Positions 35,820 to 48,927 of a DNA stretch of 64,000 nt are shown here, one piece after another. The stretch covers positions 8,097,357 to 8,161,356 of the forward strand of contig NC_089863.1 of assembly GCF_036373705.1 (NCBI RefSeq), in the 5' to 3' direction. The stretch comes from Amia ocellicauda (taxonomy: Eukaryota; Chordata; Actinopteri; Amiiformes; Amiidae). A program made the translations under genes and the position numbers. A model generated the notes under the pieces. That model did not search any database and had not been told where the DNA came from. It saw only the letters and a list, made by a program, of their open reading frames with translations. Each line of letters starts with the position of its first letter. Within the stretch, counting starts at the first letter, position 1.

Positions 35820-36291
35820 TATCTTAACAACAAAAAGCAGCAGTCAAAGCAGTGTGTACTCACAAAGAGTCTTCTAAGTACCTGAATGGCAACTTGTGTC
35901 CAGTGTAGATGAACAGAGAATAAGGAGGGTTCATCTGAGTGAAGGACCCAAGGACCAGTCAGCAGCAATGTTCCGAGTTTTCAGCATTTCTAATGTGTGA
36001 TGCAATATCCCATACTCTCTTTCGGGAACTATTTACAACTTGAAAGATAATCTAATCAAATCATAAAAGTGCATGATAGAGACATAATTTACCAAAAGAC
36101 CAATATGCCCTAGAACTCCCTTTGCACTGCATATTCCTGAAGATTGACCCACTAAAATACCATGTATAGTGCAAGATTATTTCACTGCAATTGGATAATT
36201 ATATTTTCAGTATTGGGGTTTCCTTATAGAGAAAGAATATAGTTCCTGTACCTGTGCAAATCAAGTGTTTTGTTTTTTGTTTGTTTTTTAG

Positions 36292-36585
36292 GAATGGAAA
36301 AATTGAAGGGAAATGGATTTACAGAAGAAGAGTGGACTTCGGCTTTGTCTGATGTAATAGAGAACCTAGAATCCGAAAAGTATAAAAAGATGCTGAATCG
36401 GCTCACTGACCTATCTTCAGAGGAAAAGAGAAATGATAGGGAGGACATGGCTAAAGTCATAATCCAGCACTATGGTGTTAAGGAGTCTGTTACAGTCATT
36501 GCTGATGTGATGAAGAAAATACCCAGAAATGATGACAAGATTGTTAATCTGCTGAAGCCCTTTGTGACTGCGATCAAGCAGAGAG
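36292..36585 (+). CDS. Exon coding a PYD (copy 2)
   Basis: A 294-base exon with phase 1 at both ends, after TTTTTTAG and before GTACAC. It is more diverged from copies 1 and 3 than they are from each other, but keeps the core [34 protein letters not shown] and LLKPF. Unlike the others it continues through a donor site instead of a stop codon directly after LLKPF, so it is internal or N-terminal in its protein. Confidence 0.8.
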
Positions 36586-36796
36586 GTACACCAGACAGAT
36601 TATAATATCAATTAAGACAGATTTTCTACAACAGAAAGCTGTGAAACACAACACTGCTGACAAAGTACAGCCTAGAAAGTTTGACACCCATTTGTTATAT
36701 TGCTGTTTTTGCATTGTTAAAGATGACAGTCACTGGCCTTATTGCAGGTGAGCTGTCTGCACCTCTCTTGAATGCAGTCTGCATCTCTCAGTGACT

Positions 36797-36832
<36 letters not shown>

Positions 36833-39213
36833 TTTGTGTCTCTCCTTCAAGAGCAGGAGGAAAGTAACGGAGCACAAAAGCAGCACAAAGGAGAAGGACC
36901 AGGTTAGTACCGTCACAGTGGCACAGTCACTCTGTCACACCGTCTCTCATCCTCTCCTTTTCTCTGTCTCTCTCACTCTCTTACACACACTGTTCAGCAG
37001 TGATGTCTTCAGTGTTAGTGCTGCCACCCTCAGCAGTCTCTGGGTCTGGGTTGGCCTGTTGAATTGTCTTCAGATGATTGTTAATTGTCTGTCTTCTCCA
37101 TGTGTAGTTCATGTTTATTTCATCATTATATAAGAACAGTCTGATCCAAACCCTATTTACAATGCAACAATACCATTCTCACATGTCAGAGCATCAGTGC
37201 AGTCTGATAAGAATGCAATGTACTGATGTAGGGTAGGGACTAGTACTAGTACTGACACACCTCCTCAAAGCACATTAATATTGTCCATGTCCAAATCTGT
37301 CTAGTTTCTGCATTTCCACAGACCTCTGAATAATGATGACACTGCTTTAGGACGTGTGTCAGTAAATGTCGGGACATGACGTCAATATTTTGTGTTAACC
37401 TGGGAAAGAAGTATTCTGTTTTAATATGAATGTCATTAAAATACATTCCAGCACTATTCTGTTTTAAATATGGTAGTTATTGGTGCATGTCTGATTTATA
37501 GTGAGACATAGACCCTGGAAGAGAATCCTGCAGATCCAAACTCCACACTAATCCTGAAATCAAATGTCTTTACTGCCATAAGAAAATTGTATCAGTACAG
37601 GTCGTAGTAAATATTCAGTTTTTCAGAATTAAAATGACTCAACTTGACTTGATGTGACAACTAAGCACAGAGATTTCAAGAAATTCATATCCCTCTTCTG
37701 AAGTGCCACAGTTGTGGTTATTCAGGCACACATACAATAATCATCAGTTTCTCCTTTTGGCTGTTGTTGTTTCCTAGAAGGATACAGCCTTTCCGAAATG
37801 GAGGAGCATGTGGATGACCCAGAAAACTGCAAGAGATTACTGACGGGGCTGAGCAAGAGGCTGCCAGACACCCAGCTGCAGAAGCTGAGGGAGAACCTCA
37901 CTTTCATGAAACTAAAGAAGACGTTCTGCTTGGATTTCCAAGACGTACACAGGTTAAAGTCTTCCACTGAAGTGGATTTGTTTTATTTTAATAAAAGGAA
38001 GGATAATATATTTCCCTGGGCCATGGTCCAGAATCTACTGTTTGAAACAAAGAAAGAGCCTGAAGTAAAACCATTGCGTGACAAAGCTGTGGCAAAGAGC
38101 AGTGTAGCTTCTCTTCCCAGTCAAGGGAGTCTTCCCATAAGCCAGGGACATTCCTTTGAAGAAACAGAAATGGGACACAGTGTAGCCATTCCTCCCCATC
38201 TGAGCAATCCCAGTCCTCGGGCACAGGAGCCAGATCATACTCCTACAGAAAGCACTGAGAGTGTAAAGGGTAAAATCCCTATTGGCATTCATGCAGTATC
38301 CTCGTCCACCATCGAGGAGCCACTCTTTGAGACAAAACAGGTGGATCAAATTAAACAATCCAGTCACAAAGCAATCCCCCTAGTTATTCCTCCTAGTCCT
38401 GTAGTTCAGGGTCTAGGTCAGGCTCCCACAGAAAGCACTCAGAGTATAGTGGCTCCCATTCCCTCAGACACTCCGGCAGTACAGGGAGACAGTGCCCAAA
38501 CAGACATGGGAGAGAGTCTCGGCAACACTGGAAGTGACAGTGAAGGTGGAGAAGCCCCATTTGAGCACCACACAGCCGAAGGCAATGCTTCCTCATCCCT
38601 GAAAACAGTCGGAGGATATTATTCACAAAACAGCCTGTCCTCTTCTGAGAAGCCTTCTGTGGGCAAGAGAGCTCAGAAAAAGCAAGAGGAAGATGGGAGA
38701 CGCAAACAGGAGGGCCTTCAGATGTGGTTGGAGGGAAAAGTCAGAGAGACAGAGACAGACAGACAGAAAACAGACCACAAGGAGGAGGTTGAAGCACTCC
38801 GAAAACACATCTGCTACATCAACAACAGAAAGCATAAGACATACCAGTGCCTCATTTCTGAGCGCTGCATTGTGTACCGGGCCTCAGGTGAAGAAAGGCT
38901 GATCGACATCCAGCTTCCCAATGATAAAAAACAGTTTCCCCAGGTTCTCACAAAAAAGGGGAAACTTGTCGCTCAGTACAAAACAAAGCTGCAGTTCCAC
39001 ATGGGGCTGATAGGAGGGGTCTCTGGGGCTGATGTGGTTTTACTACAGAAGGGGAAAAGCACCTTATTGACAGAAGAAGTTCATAAAGAATCTTATGATC
39101 CTAGTAATTATAATGTCCTGATAGAGACAGTGAATAGGTTCCTTAATGAAATTATTCTCCCAGTTCTCGCTTTGTACAAGACAGTGCAGAGAGAAGGGGG
39201 AGAAGCCTTCTGA
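36294..39213 (+). CDS. PYD gene with a large unrecognised C-terminal region
   Basis: Three exons with matching phase 1: 36292-36585 (PYD), 36852-36902 (17-residue polar linker) and 37778-39213 (478 residues, TGA). I place the start at ATG 36294, the first codon after the acceptor, although an upstream coding exon cannot be excluded. The PYD has EWTSALSDVIENLESEKYKK, VIIQHYG and [10 protein letters not shown]. The large exon starts with a roughly 80-residue helical block (RLLTGLSKRLPDTQLQKL, then DVHRLKSSTEVDLFYF). That block faintly recalls a death-effector domain, with low confidence. Next comes a Ser/Thr/Pro linker holding degenerate repeats (LFETK and PTEST recur). A charged coiled-coil-like stretch follows (KKQEEDGRRKQEG), then about 120 residues of an unknown domain containing GEERLIDIQLPNDKK. 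AATAAA is at 39776. Confidence 0.72.
36798..36834. repeat. C-run and CT microsatellite
   Basis: Polypyrimidine tract just before the acceptor at 36851 of the PYD gene; it may serve as an unusually long polypyrimidine tract for that splice site. A similar CT tract is at 52475-52530, after PYD copy 3. Confidence 0.85.
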
Positions 39214-42200
39214 GCATAACACCCATCAACACATGCAATGGATCATGTGTTGCAAGTGCCTATAGGGCTAACAGTTGTGGTTATTCAGGCACACACACAG
39301 TAATCATCAGTCTCTGTGCCATGTTTTTGTGTAATGTGATATAGAATGATAGAAAACCAAACTGAGACCTTAAAGTATATCATTCATATTGTTTATAAAA
39401 GTGCACATTGGGTTATATATTTTTTTTTGGGGGGGGGGGTTAAGGGGAAGCTTATATTTGTTTAGAATCTGTTTGAGAGTGTGAGGCTGACATGTTGTTG
39501 ATTTGTAACCCTGCTAACATACAACGTTGCCATATCGTTGTGGCAACATTGTGTGTTAGCTGGGAAGGAGGCCATTGCAGAGACCATTTCTTTGAGGGGC
39601 TTTATTAATTAATCGTAATAACAGTGGATATTAATGTAGTTATTTTGTTAGCCTGCAATAGCTAGTTTGAATTTGTCTTTTCTATTCCATTTCCATTAAT
39701 CCAATGAATCCATTATTACAATTTGTACTCCATGTCTCTAAGTCTATAGACCTGTATTGTATCCCTTTCTTTTGCAATAAAAACACATCTGTGATTTGTT
39801 TACATGGTGAACTTTTGTATGTTGTTTTGAATGCATTTTTCTCTTTGTACCCCTGTCTGTGGTTAGGTTTAATGGTGGCTAATTGGACACATTATGTAAG
39901 CAGGGAGCAAATTTAATCCTGCTTTAGGAGTTTGTTTTGTTTATTTGTCTTTTTCTCTTTTGACCAATGGGCTGGAGCTCTTTTGTGGTGAGGCATTTTC
40001 TTGTTTTTCCCTGACCTTGTTTTTAAATAAATAAATCACTCAGTCATTAATTAATGTTTTAAGGCAAACATTGCTGTTTAGCCAAAGACTGCTTCTACCT
40101 TTTAAACAACTGATGCTAGGTCCCCACACTGATCCAGACTAGGGAAAATGGTATACATTGTGGTTAAGACAGGGGCTGAATGCAGTTTGGATTGTCATGA
40201 CATGGGAATCAATGCAGTGTGCAGAAAATACAAAAAGTGTCTGGACCCAATCCAGTAACAGACAATACTAAATGGGACAGCAGCCCTGCAGAATCATCAC
40301 CTTCAGATAAATACTGATCTGGGCTAGACTGAATAAACTGAAGGTGTGATAAAACTATAGGAAACAACTGTAAAACTAGGGTATGACTAAACCATGTTGT
40401 AAGTGCACACTTCCTATGGTAAATTGACCAGGGTGAACTTGCATAGGGTTAGGCAGTCACACGGCGAAGGAGAATGGATCGTAATTGGACCGGGGAATAC
40501 TGGGAAGAAAAAGAAGAACCTAGAGAATTACCTGGAGACAATTCTGAAGAAGTGGATCCTAAAGAAGCTTACAAGTATAAAGACCAACACCAGCCACCCC
40601 CTCCACAGTATCTGCAAGGAGCACTGGAGCGGGATAGCGGACTGACTTTTTTCCTTCGGTCTAGAACAGAACGTTTTCGCAGATCCTGTTTACCACTTGT
40701 TATGATGCTTTTTAATATGAACCCTTAGTCTCTGTTTTTGCTGTGTTTTTATGTAGTACTTATTCTATGTATTGGGCTGGTGCAATCTAAGTTCCCCTTT
40801 GAGGATTGATTATCTTATCTTAATATCTGGAAAACAGGGAGTGAAGATGAAGACGTTTTCAGTCCCACATAACCCACATATCTTGGACGGGGATTTCTCA
40901 AACTCTGAATACTGCTGACCAATGTCCGATGAAGGTGTTTACATGACTAATTGAGGGGCACATGGTTACATGGGGGAACTGCACTCCCTCTGTTTACAGC
41001 TCGGATAATGTGGGGGTTGTGAAGGGTATTACTGCAGCTAAATTAAATCACTCATAAGGTCCACTGGACTTTTAAAATGTAGTTTCAAACATTAGGTGAA
41101 ATGTAAAATATTTACAATACCCATCATACAGTAAGAGAAATAAGTCTCCAAACCAAGGTAACCATAATCATTTTCTTCTCAGCACAATTGTGTTGTATGC
41201 AATCAATTCTTGTTGTAGGGGGTTATCAATTTCAGACCACAAGATGCACCACACAAGCTCCAGTATTTCATCAGGAGCAAGATCATTCCTGAAGTGCAAT
41301 TTGCTGCAATGTAAATACAGTGTTACCGAGAACTTAAAGTGTTAATAAATAGTCCAAATAAGTAATGAGGAAGTTTACCCACCCGAGCAGTTTTCCAAGC
41401 AAAGGAATTAAGAATTTACAGCTTGTATTTAATCTGGATCAAGCTGCTGCATTAGTTGCTTAAGTAGAACAAATTGGATTAATACAAGCTGCAAAGAGAA
41501 ACTACACTCTGTATATACAGCTCATATAGTTTGAGGGTTTGGCGGGTCCCTTAAGTAGCCAGGGAGTGGCAAAGAATCCTGAACAAAAACAGGAGCTGAC
41601 GGACAAGTTCCCTCTTTAATAAAATAATGAATCCGCTATTTCACTTTCATGCAGGCAATGACATATGTAGTGAAAACACTTTTAGGAAGGGTGATCAATA
41701 GTCCACTTAAGACTTTTACCGCTATGGATAAATCTGGACGTACTGGACATACTGTGACATTTCATATGGGATGATATGTAAAGATAGTCTCAGCAGCAAA
41801 GATGTAAAAAATCATTCTGTATTTAACCAAGAGTCAGAGTTACTAAATGTATCATTTTTTTTAAATAACAGTAAATAATCAGAAGTGAGCAGTCACTTTG
41901 ATGCAATACAATTCCACTCAAGGCATAGGCTTTGATAAAACAGTAGCATTTAAAAACATTTTTCTAGGTTATACAGGAAACATGTAGACATATGCCATTG
42001 GAACAAAATGTGAACTGTAACAACAATGTTGTAACTCATTTATGACATGATGTCAATTCAATTAAAGTAATTAACATTTCAACAGATTAAAAGGTATATT
42101 GAATGTTTTGATATCATAACATTTTAAATATATAGGAATTATGCAATTTCTGAACTGAAACATCTTGTTTGTTATTTAAGAACATCCACACATACAAAAA

Positions 42201-42480
42201 TTGCATTAAAACTACAGAAATATTGTTATGAATATGTTATTGTGTTGTTAAAACAACATGTCAATGTAAATGTGATGCCTACACACTTAAAAATACTCCT
42301 AAAAACAATAAAAGTATAAGCAAGTCACTCAAGATAATGAGTGACATTGTTGGATAACAGAAAGTGACAGTATTTTCTCCGGAGTGCCAGACCGCATTTA
42401 AAAAAAAAAACTAGTTTTTTTTGGGGGTGGGGGTATTTTGCCGCGGACCCCCCTTGCACCCCCTTGCAGAAAAGGTAAAA
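39214..42480. other. No gene recognised
   Basis: 3' side of the PYD gene (AATAAA at 39776), a 60-base hairpin at 39508-39569, then AT-rich sequence. A frame at 40474-40728 (with QPPPPQYLQGALERDSG) has no domain I know. Confidence 0.55.
39508..39569. repeat. Short hairpin repeat (MITE-like)
   Basis: CCCTGCTAACATACAACGTT on the left pairs with AATGTTGT.TGTTAGC-type sequence on the right (right arm reads inversely CCCAGCTAACACACAATG). Related sequences lie at 25218-25262 and 47328-47400. Confidence 0.75.
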
Positions 42481-42489
42481 GTATCATAT

Positions 42490-42695
42490 ATATGGCAGCA
42501 CTGTGGAGTAGTGATTAGGGCTCTGGACTCATAACTGGAAGGTTCAAATCCCAGGTGGGGCAGTGCTGTTTTACCCTTGAGCAAGGTACTTCACTTAGAT
42601 TGCTCCAGTAAAATGCCCAGTTGTATAAGTGGGTACAAATGTATGTTGCCCTGGATAAGAGCATCTGCTAAATGATGATAATATAATGTAATATA
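42490..42695 (+). repeat. tRNA-type SINE
   Basis: Head AGTGATTAGGGCTCTGGACTC (A-box-like), B box GGTTCAAATCC, body GAGCAAGGTACTTCACTTAG, tail CCTGGATAAGAGCATCTGCT. Typical fish tRNA-derived SINE with LINE-like tail. Only tail remnants of similar type occur at 48335-48360 and 62020-62055. Confidence 0.8.
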
Positions 42696-43068
42696 TATGA
42701 AACATGTATTGTCCTGTCACATGGCTAGCAAAATACATTCTGATGTAAAAATGCTCCTGAATGTCTGTTGTCTGTAATGACATTGGAAGAAATCCCAATA
42801 TGGGGACAAAAGTTTTTTTCATGTAAAAATGAAATTAAAATAAGAGTCTTCGCAGTATTTTGATGCATTAATGCAAACATTCACACAATTATGCCCAACT
42901 GTTAGATCTAAGGTTTTAGAGTTTTTGTAACATTTTTTAATTTTCATTTTAGGTGTGGACAGTTATCCAGTATGACATTTTGGATGATTGGACATTAATA
43001 TCTACTAACATTTTAAATACTCATGAAAAATAGTCCTGTCAGTGAATAAAGATAGGAGTGTTGAGATA

Positions 43069-43797
43069 TACACCGATCAGCCATAACATTATGACCACCT
43101 GCCTAATATAGTGTAGGTCCCCCTTTTCCGCCAAAACAGCCCTGACCCGTCGAGGCATGGACTCCACTAGACCTCTGAAGGTGTGCTGTGGTATCTGGCA
43201 CCAAGACGTTAGCAGCAGATCCTCTAAGTCCTGTAAGTTGCGAGGTGGGGCCTCCATGGATCGGACTTGTTTGTCCAGCACATCCCACAGATGCTCGATT
43301 GGATTGAGATCTGGGGAAGTTGGAGGCCAAGTCAACATCTTGAACTCATTGTGTTCCTCAAACCATTCCTGAACCATTCTTGCTTTGTGGCCGGGGGCAT
43401 TATCCTGCTGAAAGAGGCCAGTGCCATCAGGGAATACCGTGTCCATGAAAGGGTGTTCATGGTCTGCAAAAATGCTTAGGTAGGTGGTACGTGTCAAAGT
43501 AATATCCACATGAATGTCAGGACCCAAGGTTTCCCAGCAGAACATTGCCCAAAGCATCACACTGCCTCCGCCGGCTTGCCTTGTTCCCATAGTGCATCCT
43601 GGTGCCACATGTTCTCCAGGTAAGCGACGCACACGCACCCGGCCATCCACGTGATGTGAAAGAAAACGTGATTCATCAGATAAGACCACCTTGTTCCTTT
43701 GCTCCGTGGTCCAGTTCTGATGCTCACGTGCCCATTGTAGGCGCTTTCGGCAGTGGACAGGGGTCAGCATGGGCACCCTGACTGGTCTGCGGCTATG
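43069..43797 (-). mobile_element. Tc1-like transposon B, truncated
   Basis: Inverted end with CGATCAGCCATAACATTATG at 43073. The minus-strand frame 43776-43039 holds the catalytic part: [40 protein letters not shown]. Asp to Glu spacing is 35 residues. The N-terminal DNA-binding part is missing; the element stops at 43797. Confidence 0.92.
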
Positions 43798-43799
43798 AT

Positions 43800-45990
43800 G
43801 TCTGATTGGTTACATGCCTTTTGGAGGCAGGACATATATGATGGCTGATTACTGATTGGGTCATTTACTTCTTGAAGGCTGGACTAAGCACAGTAACAGC
43901 ACAAGGAGCCTAATTAGGCAATGTGAAATGTACTAAACAAAAATAGAATGCATATAATTATTAGGCATTGTACTGATATATATTATCACTTGTTGTCATT
44001 AATAAGATACTTGTTTATTTTTAGGATTTTTTCTCCACAAATTTCCATGTATAGTGCCAATGGTAGCCTGGGCCCGGCTGCCCCCCCGCTTCGGCCGTAC
44101 ATGTACCAATCACAATCATAGATTTTTTTTATAAATGTGTAGCCCTGGCCAGTAGGAAATCAACCTGCCCAGATTAAACATCTGCATCTCTCTGTCCCTG
44201 CTCCTCCCTCGAGTGCATCGCATTTTCCCCAAGCTGCATGGGCCCCTTTACTGGCTCGGGCCCCAGGGCAGGATCGAGGGTGACTCCTAGATTTTTAGTT
44301 GATCCCGGCGATTAATGATCACTCTGGCGTGCTGGAAGGTGCTCTGATGGTGGCGGAGCACTCAAAAACTAGCCCTCGGTGTGCCCCTTGGGCCAATCTG
44401 TCATTGAGTGGCCATGACAAAAGATGCCTCAAACCAAGGCTGGGGCCCAGTCTTCAGTGGACGTGGAGTCCAAGGCCAGTGGATGGAGCCCTTCAGTTCC
44501 CTCCACATCAATGTGTGTTCCTCAGACTCCAACACTTCTTGGCAGTTCTTCAGGACAGGTATGTACTGATATGGATGGACAATATCAACAGGCAATTGCA
44601 TGTCTGGTAGCGCTGCTTTTGACATTAAAGATATTGTTAGGTTTTACTGCCCAAAGGTTGCAAGGTCACTTGGGAGTTCAGTCTTTTGGCAAAGAGGAAG
44701 TGATAGTCTGTGTAAGCCTAAGGCATTATGTAAAAACTGAAACAAACAAAAATACTGTCATAGGGGGTGATTGAGGCTTTACTAAATCACTAATGGTTTA
44801 TTTTATTCATATATTTATTCTTTAGTGGATTATCATTATTATTTATTTTTCCACTTTTATTTTCAAATTACTGTATTTTTGTTTGTTTCTCTATTTCTGG
44901 TAAAGGAACTTCATGAACCTCACATGTACAATGATTTCACAGCTGCCTTCTCTAAATTGAAAGAACAAACAACCAATCATAAAACTTTATAGAAAGAGGT
45001 GACTAAGTTTATTCCCATCTAAAGGGTCTAATTGCAGGATTTCCATACAGAAGATTAATTAGGCATGAAACGTGTATGAATCTGTAATGTTGTATTATAT
45101 CAAACCAAGCGTATGCAAATGCAAGGTGTTATTGCTAATCAGACGAACATATTGAATATATCACCTGATCAGATAGTTTGTATATAGTAGGGCAGATTAG
45201 ATAGTGCAGACAAAGCTTTAGATTGGGATATTTTATGTTTTTATTGATGGTTAAAGGTCATATTAACAAAGTGAGGACCCTTGTATCATTAGCACCTTTA
45301 TCTGTATATATTATGCCATTTTATAAGCTTTCACAAATCAACCCTGACTGCTATTTATTCTAAATGGTTGCTATTAGTTTTAATTAGTTAGTTCCACTAT
45401 GCTCTAAAATAAAATAATGTGTTGATTTTAAATTACAGAACTATTTGTGTGAACCTTTGCATGGGGTGGCTTCTATTATATTGCACTACATGTGTTCTCT
45501 CTCATTGCAATGTCTGGTAGTCAAAACCAAAAGTGCAATTTCATTTCACTTTCATTCTGATTTAGTGTACAGTTAGCTCTGTCTGAAGAACAAAGTTATT
45601 CAGAATAGCATGGTAACCTTTGATCTGTAGTCTGGAAATGAATACCCAGGTAGTAAAAGGACGAGACACGACATTGAATATGTCAGCAAAACTGACTGAT
45701 CTTTGAGACCGTTATGCTTTTTATAATATGAGTTTTTACTGTCTGGTTCAGTCTCGTGTTGATTGACGTTGACATTCTCGGAAACCAAGGCATTATCAGT
45801 AAAGATGGTTCAGCCATTGAGTCCTAGACAAACAAAACCAAAACTGTGAAATTCACATAATCCTTGGTACAAACAAACGAGTGACACCTGCTACATGACA
45901 CAAAATACAAGTGCCAGAGGAAACCACTTTCCACAACTGCTCTGGCCACTGGTTTCCTCTTCACATCAATGTCTCTTATGGAAAAAGATT
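43800..45990. other. No gene recognised
   Basis: Contains a GC-rich repeat-like patch at about 44050-44280 (GGGCCCGGCTGCCCCCC and, inverted, GGCTCGGGCCCCAGGGC) that may be another hAT-type remnant. The rest is AT-rich. Confidence 0.5.
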
Positions 45991-45997
45991 CCATATA

Positions 45998-47218
45998 CAC
46001 TCACCTAAAGGATTATTAGGAACACCATACTAATACTGTGTTTGACCCCCTTTCGCCTTCAGAACTGCCTTAATTCTACGTGGCATTGATTCAACAAGGT
46101 GCTGAAAGCATTCTTTAGAAATGTTGGCCCATATTGATAGGATAGCATCTTGCAGTTGATGGAGATTTGTGGGATGCACATCCAGGGCACGAAGCTCCCG
46201 TTCCACCACATCCCAAAGATGCTCTATTGGGTTGAGATCTGGTGACTGTGGGGGCCAGTTTAGTACAGTGAACTCATTGTCATGTTCAAGAAACCAATTT
46301 GAAATGATTCGACCTTTGTGACATGGTGCATTATCCTGCTGGAAGTAGCCATCAGAGGATGGGTACATGGTGGTCATAAAGGGATGGACATGGTCAGAAA
46401 CAATGCTCAGGTAGGCCGTGGCATTTAAACGATGCCCAATTGGCACTAAGGGGCCTAAAGTGTGCCAAGAAAACATCCCCCACACCATTACACCACCACC
46501 AGCAGCCTGCACAGTGGTAACAAGGCATGATGGATCCATGTTCTCATTCTGTTTACGCCAAATTCTGACTCTACCATCTGAATGTCTCAACAGAAATCGA
46601 GACTCATCAGACCAGGCAACATTTTTCCAGTCTTCAACTGTCCAATTTTGGTGAGCTTGTGCAAATTGTAGCCTCTTTTTCCTATTTGTAGTGGAGATGA
46701 GTGGTACCCGGTGGGGTCTTCTGCTGTTGTAGCCCATCCGCCTCAAGGTTGTACGTGTTGTGGCTTCACAAATGCTTTGCTGCATACCTCGGTTGTAACG
46801 AGTGGTTATTTCAGTCAAAGTTTCTCTTCTGTCAGCTTGAATCAGTCGGCCCATTCTCCTCTGACCTCTAGCATCAACAAGGCATTTTCGCCCACAGGAC
46901 TGCCGCATACTGGATGTTTTTCCCTTTTCACACCATTCTTTGTAAACCCTAGAAATGGTTGTGCGTGAAAATCCCAGTAACTGAGCAGATTGTGAAATAC
47001 TCAGACCGGCCCGTCTGGCACCAACAACCATGCCACGCTCAAAATTGCTTAAATCACCTTCCTTTCCCATTCAGACATTCAGTTTGGAGTTCAGGAGATT
47101 GTCTTGACCAGGACCACACCCCTAAATGCATTGAAGCAACTGCCATGTGATTGGTTGGTTAGATAATTGCATTAATGAGAAATTGAACAGGTCTTCCTAA
47201 TAATCCTTTAGGTGAGTG
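45998..47218 (-). mobile_element. Tc1-like transposon A, copy 2, open transposase
   Basis: 1221 bases with TA on both sides and inverted ends. A single frame at 47070-46030 encodes a 346-residue transposase: MGKEGDLSNFERG, helix-turn-helix ISQSAQLLGFSRTTISRVYK, catalytic Asp in VAWSDESRF, second Asp in [12 protein letters not shown], Glu in [10 protein letters not shown]. There are 36 residues between the second Asp and the Glu, a DD36E-type spacing for the Tc1/mariner superfamily. No stop or frameshift. It encodes all expected parts and could be functional; the 5'-side inverted end has a few differences. Confidence 0.95.
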
Positions 47219-48361
47219 TATATATAACGTATCAGGAATGTGGAGGGATGGGCAAGATTTTATTAAATTGGACAACTGAATGGCAGTAAGCTGTACTTTT
47301 TAAAAACCAAAAACATTGGTACCAGCCCAGCTAACACACAACATAAATGATCTGCTACAACGTTGTGGGAACAGCAGGGAGTGTGCGACAAGACCACAGC
47401 ACAAATACCAGCTTGACTGTGCAGTGTGAAGCTCTTCAATGCATCTGCCTCTCAAAGCAAGAGAAAAGGATGTAATGTTCTGCATCAATGCACCCACACC
47501 CTGTTATTCTCAATGGTAAATGACTATAGTCGATTCTCATGGGGTATCACTTCGAATTCAGTGTTAAATAATCGGCTCAGTAAATATTTTGCCACCACAC
47601 GGAAATGCCGACCGCCCCCTCACTCCCACACCCGCCCATACACACCACTATTTAAGTAGCCTAATACAATTGAGCTCTAAGTCATTGTATATAAAACACT
47701 CTTCTCTCAGCAGAACAGGTAGGCTATTGTACAAATCAATGGTCTTTATTTTGCGCTCTCTTTTACTGCATTATTCTGTGTAATGCTTTATATATATAGT
47801 CTGTCTTTGCCCACAGAGGGCAAATTTTTTCAAAAAAACAAGAAACAAAGAACATAAGTTTTTATTTTTTAACGTAGCCTATTTACTTATATTAATTGTG
47901 TAGGATAGAAAATTATGATTATTGATAAATTAATACATGTAAATAGTTTATTTCGCATTTAATTTTGCCAGTCTTTTCACCCTAGTGTCAATCACTTTAA
48001 GCCACGAAAGTAATACATACATTGATATAAAGAATGTCGTATTTAACATTTATAGTTGACATATAATTATAATTATTATTGACATTTAATTATTTATACA
48101 ATCGTACGTTCAGCTTTTAAATGTGTGTTTTATTTGTTTCTACCTTTAGTAATATCCAAGTCGAAACTTTATATAAATTATTCCAACCGTTTTTGGCCAT
48201 TGGGATTGATTAATTATTATCAGACCATAATCACATAACATGACCGGACTGAAACATGACTTGGAAAGCCAGGGATCTGGTGTAGCTATACAGCGTCCTA
48301 TGTATTTTTTGCACTTTGTATTGCTTATATTTTGTAAGTCGCCCTGGATAAGGTCGTCTGA

Positions 48362-48364
48362 TAA

Positions 48365-48407
<43 letters not shown>

Positions 48408-48415
48408 AAATTAAA
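48362..48415. repeat. AAAT microsatellite
   Basis: Tandem AAAT units following a SINE-like tail (GTCGCCCTGGATAAGGTCG at 48339), likely the A-rich tail of that SINE. Confidence 0.9.
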
Positions 48416-48540
48416 AAAATTGTAGGTTTTTCAGTACTGAGAGCCCATTGCCACAGAAGACATGAAATACATCTTTCTACATTTTTCAAAATAAATCACA
48501 TTGATTGATGAATGTATCGGAAGTCTTACATTATGTAATA

Positions 48541-48614
48541 TACAGCTCTGGAAAAAATTAAGAAACCACTCCAAGTTCAGAAATCAATGTTAAGTGGTTT
48601 TTTCCAGAGCTGTA
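48541..48614. mobile_element. Miniature Tc1-like inverted repeat
   Basis: TACAGCTCTGGAAAAAATTA at the left pairs with its inverse at 48592-48614 (ends CCAGAGCTGTA). Only about 20 bases lie between. The ends resemble a common fish Tc1/mariner MITE family and the site is TA-flanked. Confidence 0.8.
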
Positions 48615-48927
48615 TGTGAATGTATGTGTATGTATACATTCATACATACATTTTATATGTTTAAAAAATCTTTTAATATGGTTCAATAAATTGATTCGCT
48701 CAAATAAAGTGTACACACACACACAAAGTGTTAATTTATTAACGTATACAAGTTAATCACTCTTTTGCGAGATGATAATGATGAATGTTTTTAAGAGAAA
48801 ACTATATTGCCCTCTAGGGGTTAGAATACAGGTTATCGTAAGAAATGCATGACTCTAACCCTCCCCTCTGTTTCTCAGTTAGTGCTGCATTGCCACACCG
48901 TGTGTCCAGTAGAGCAACATCAGCGCC

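Noticed and set aside
40403-40728. Overlapping short frames with Pro and charged residues
   Set aside because: No family match I can support; could be part of an untranslated region or old repeat.
42490-42560. A tRNA gene
   Set aside because: A and B boxes are present but the cloverleaf does not hold and the SINE body follows.
44299-44774. Two frames of about 110 codons
   Set aside because: They begin in a GC-rich repeat remnant and show no conserved domain.
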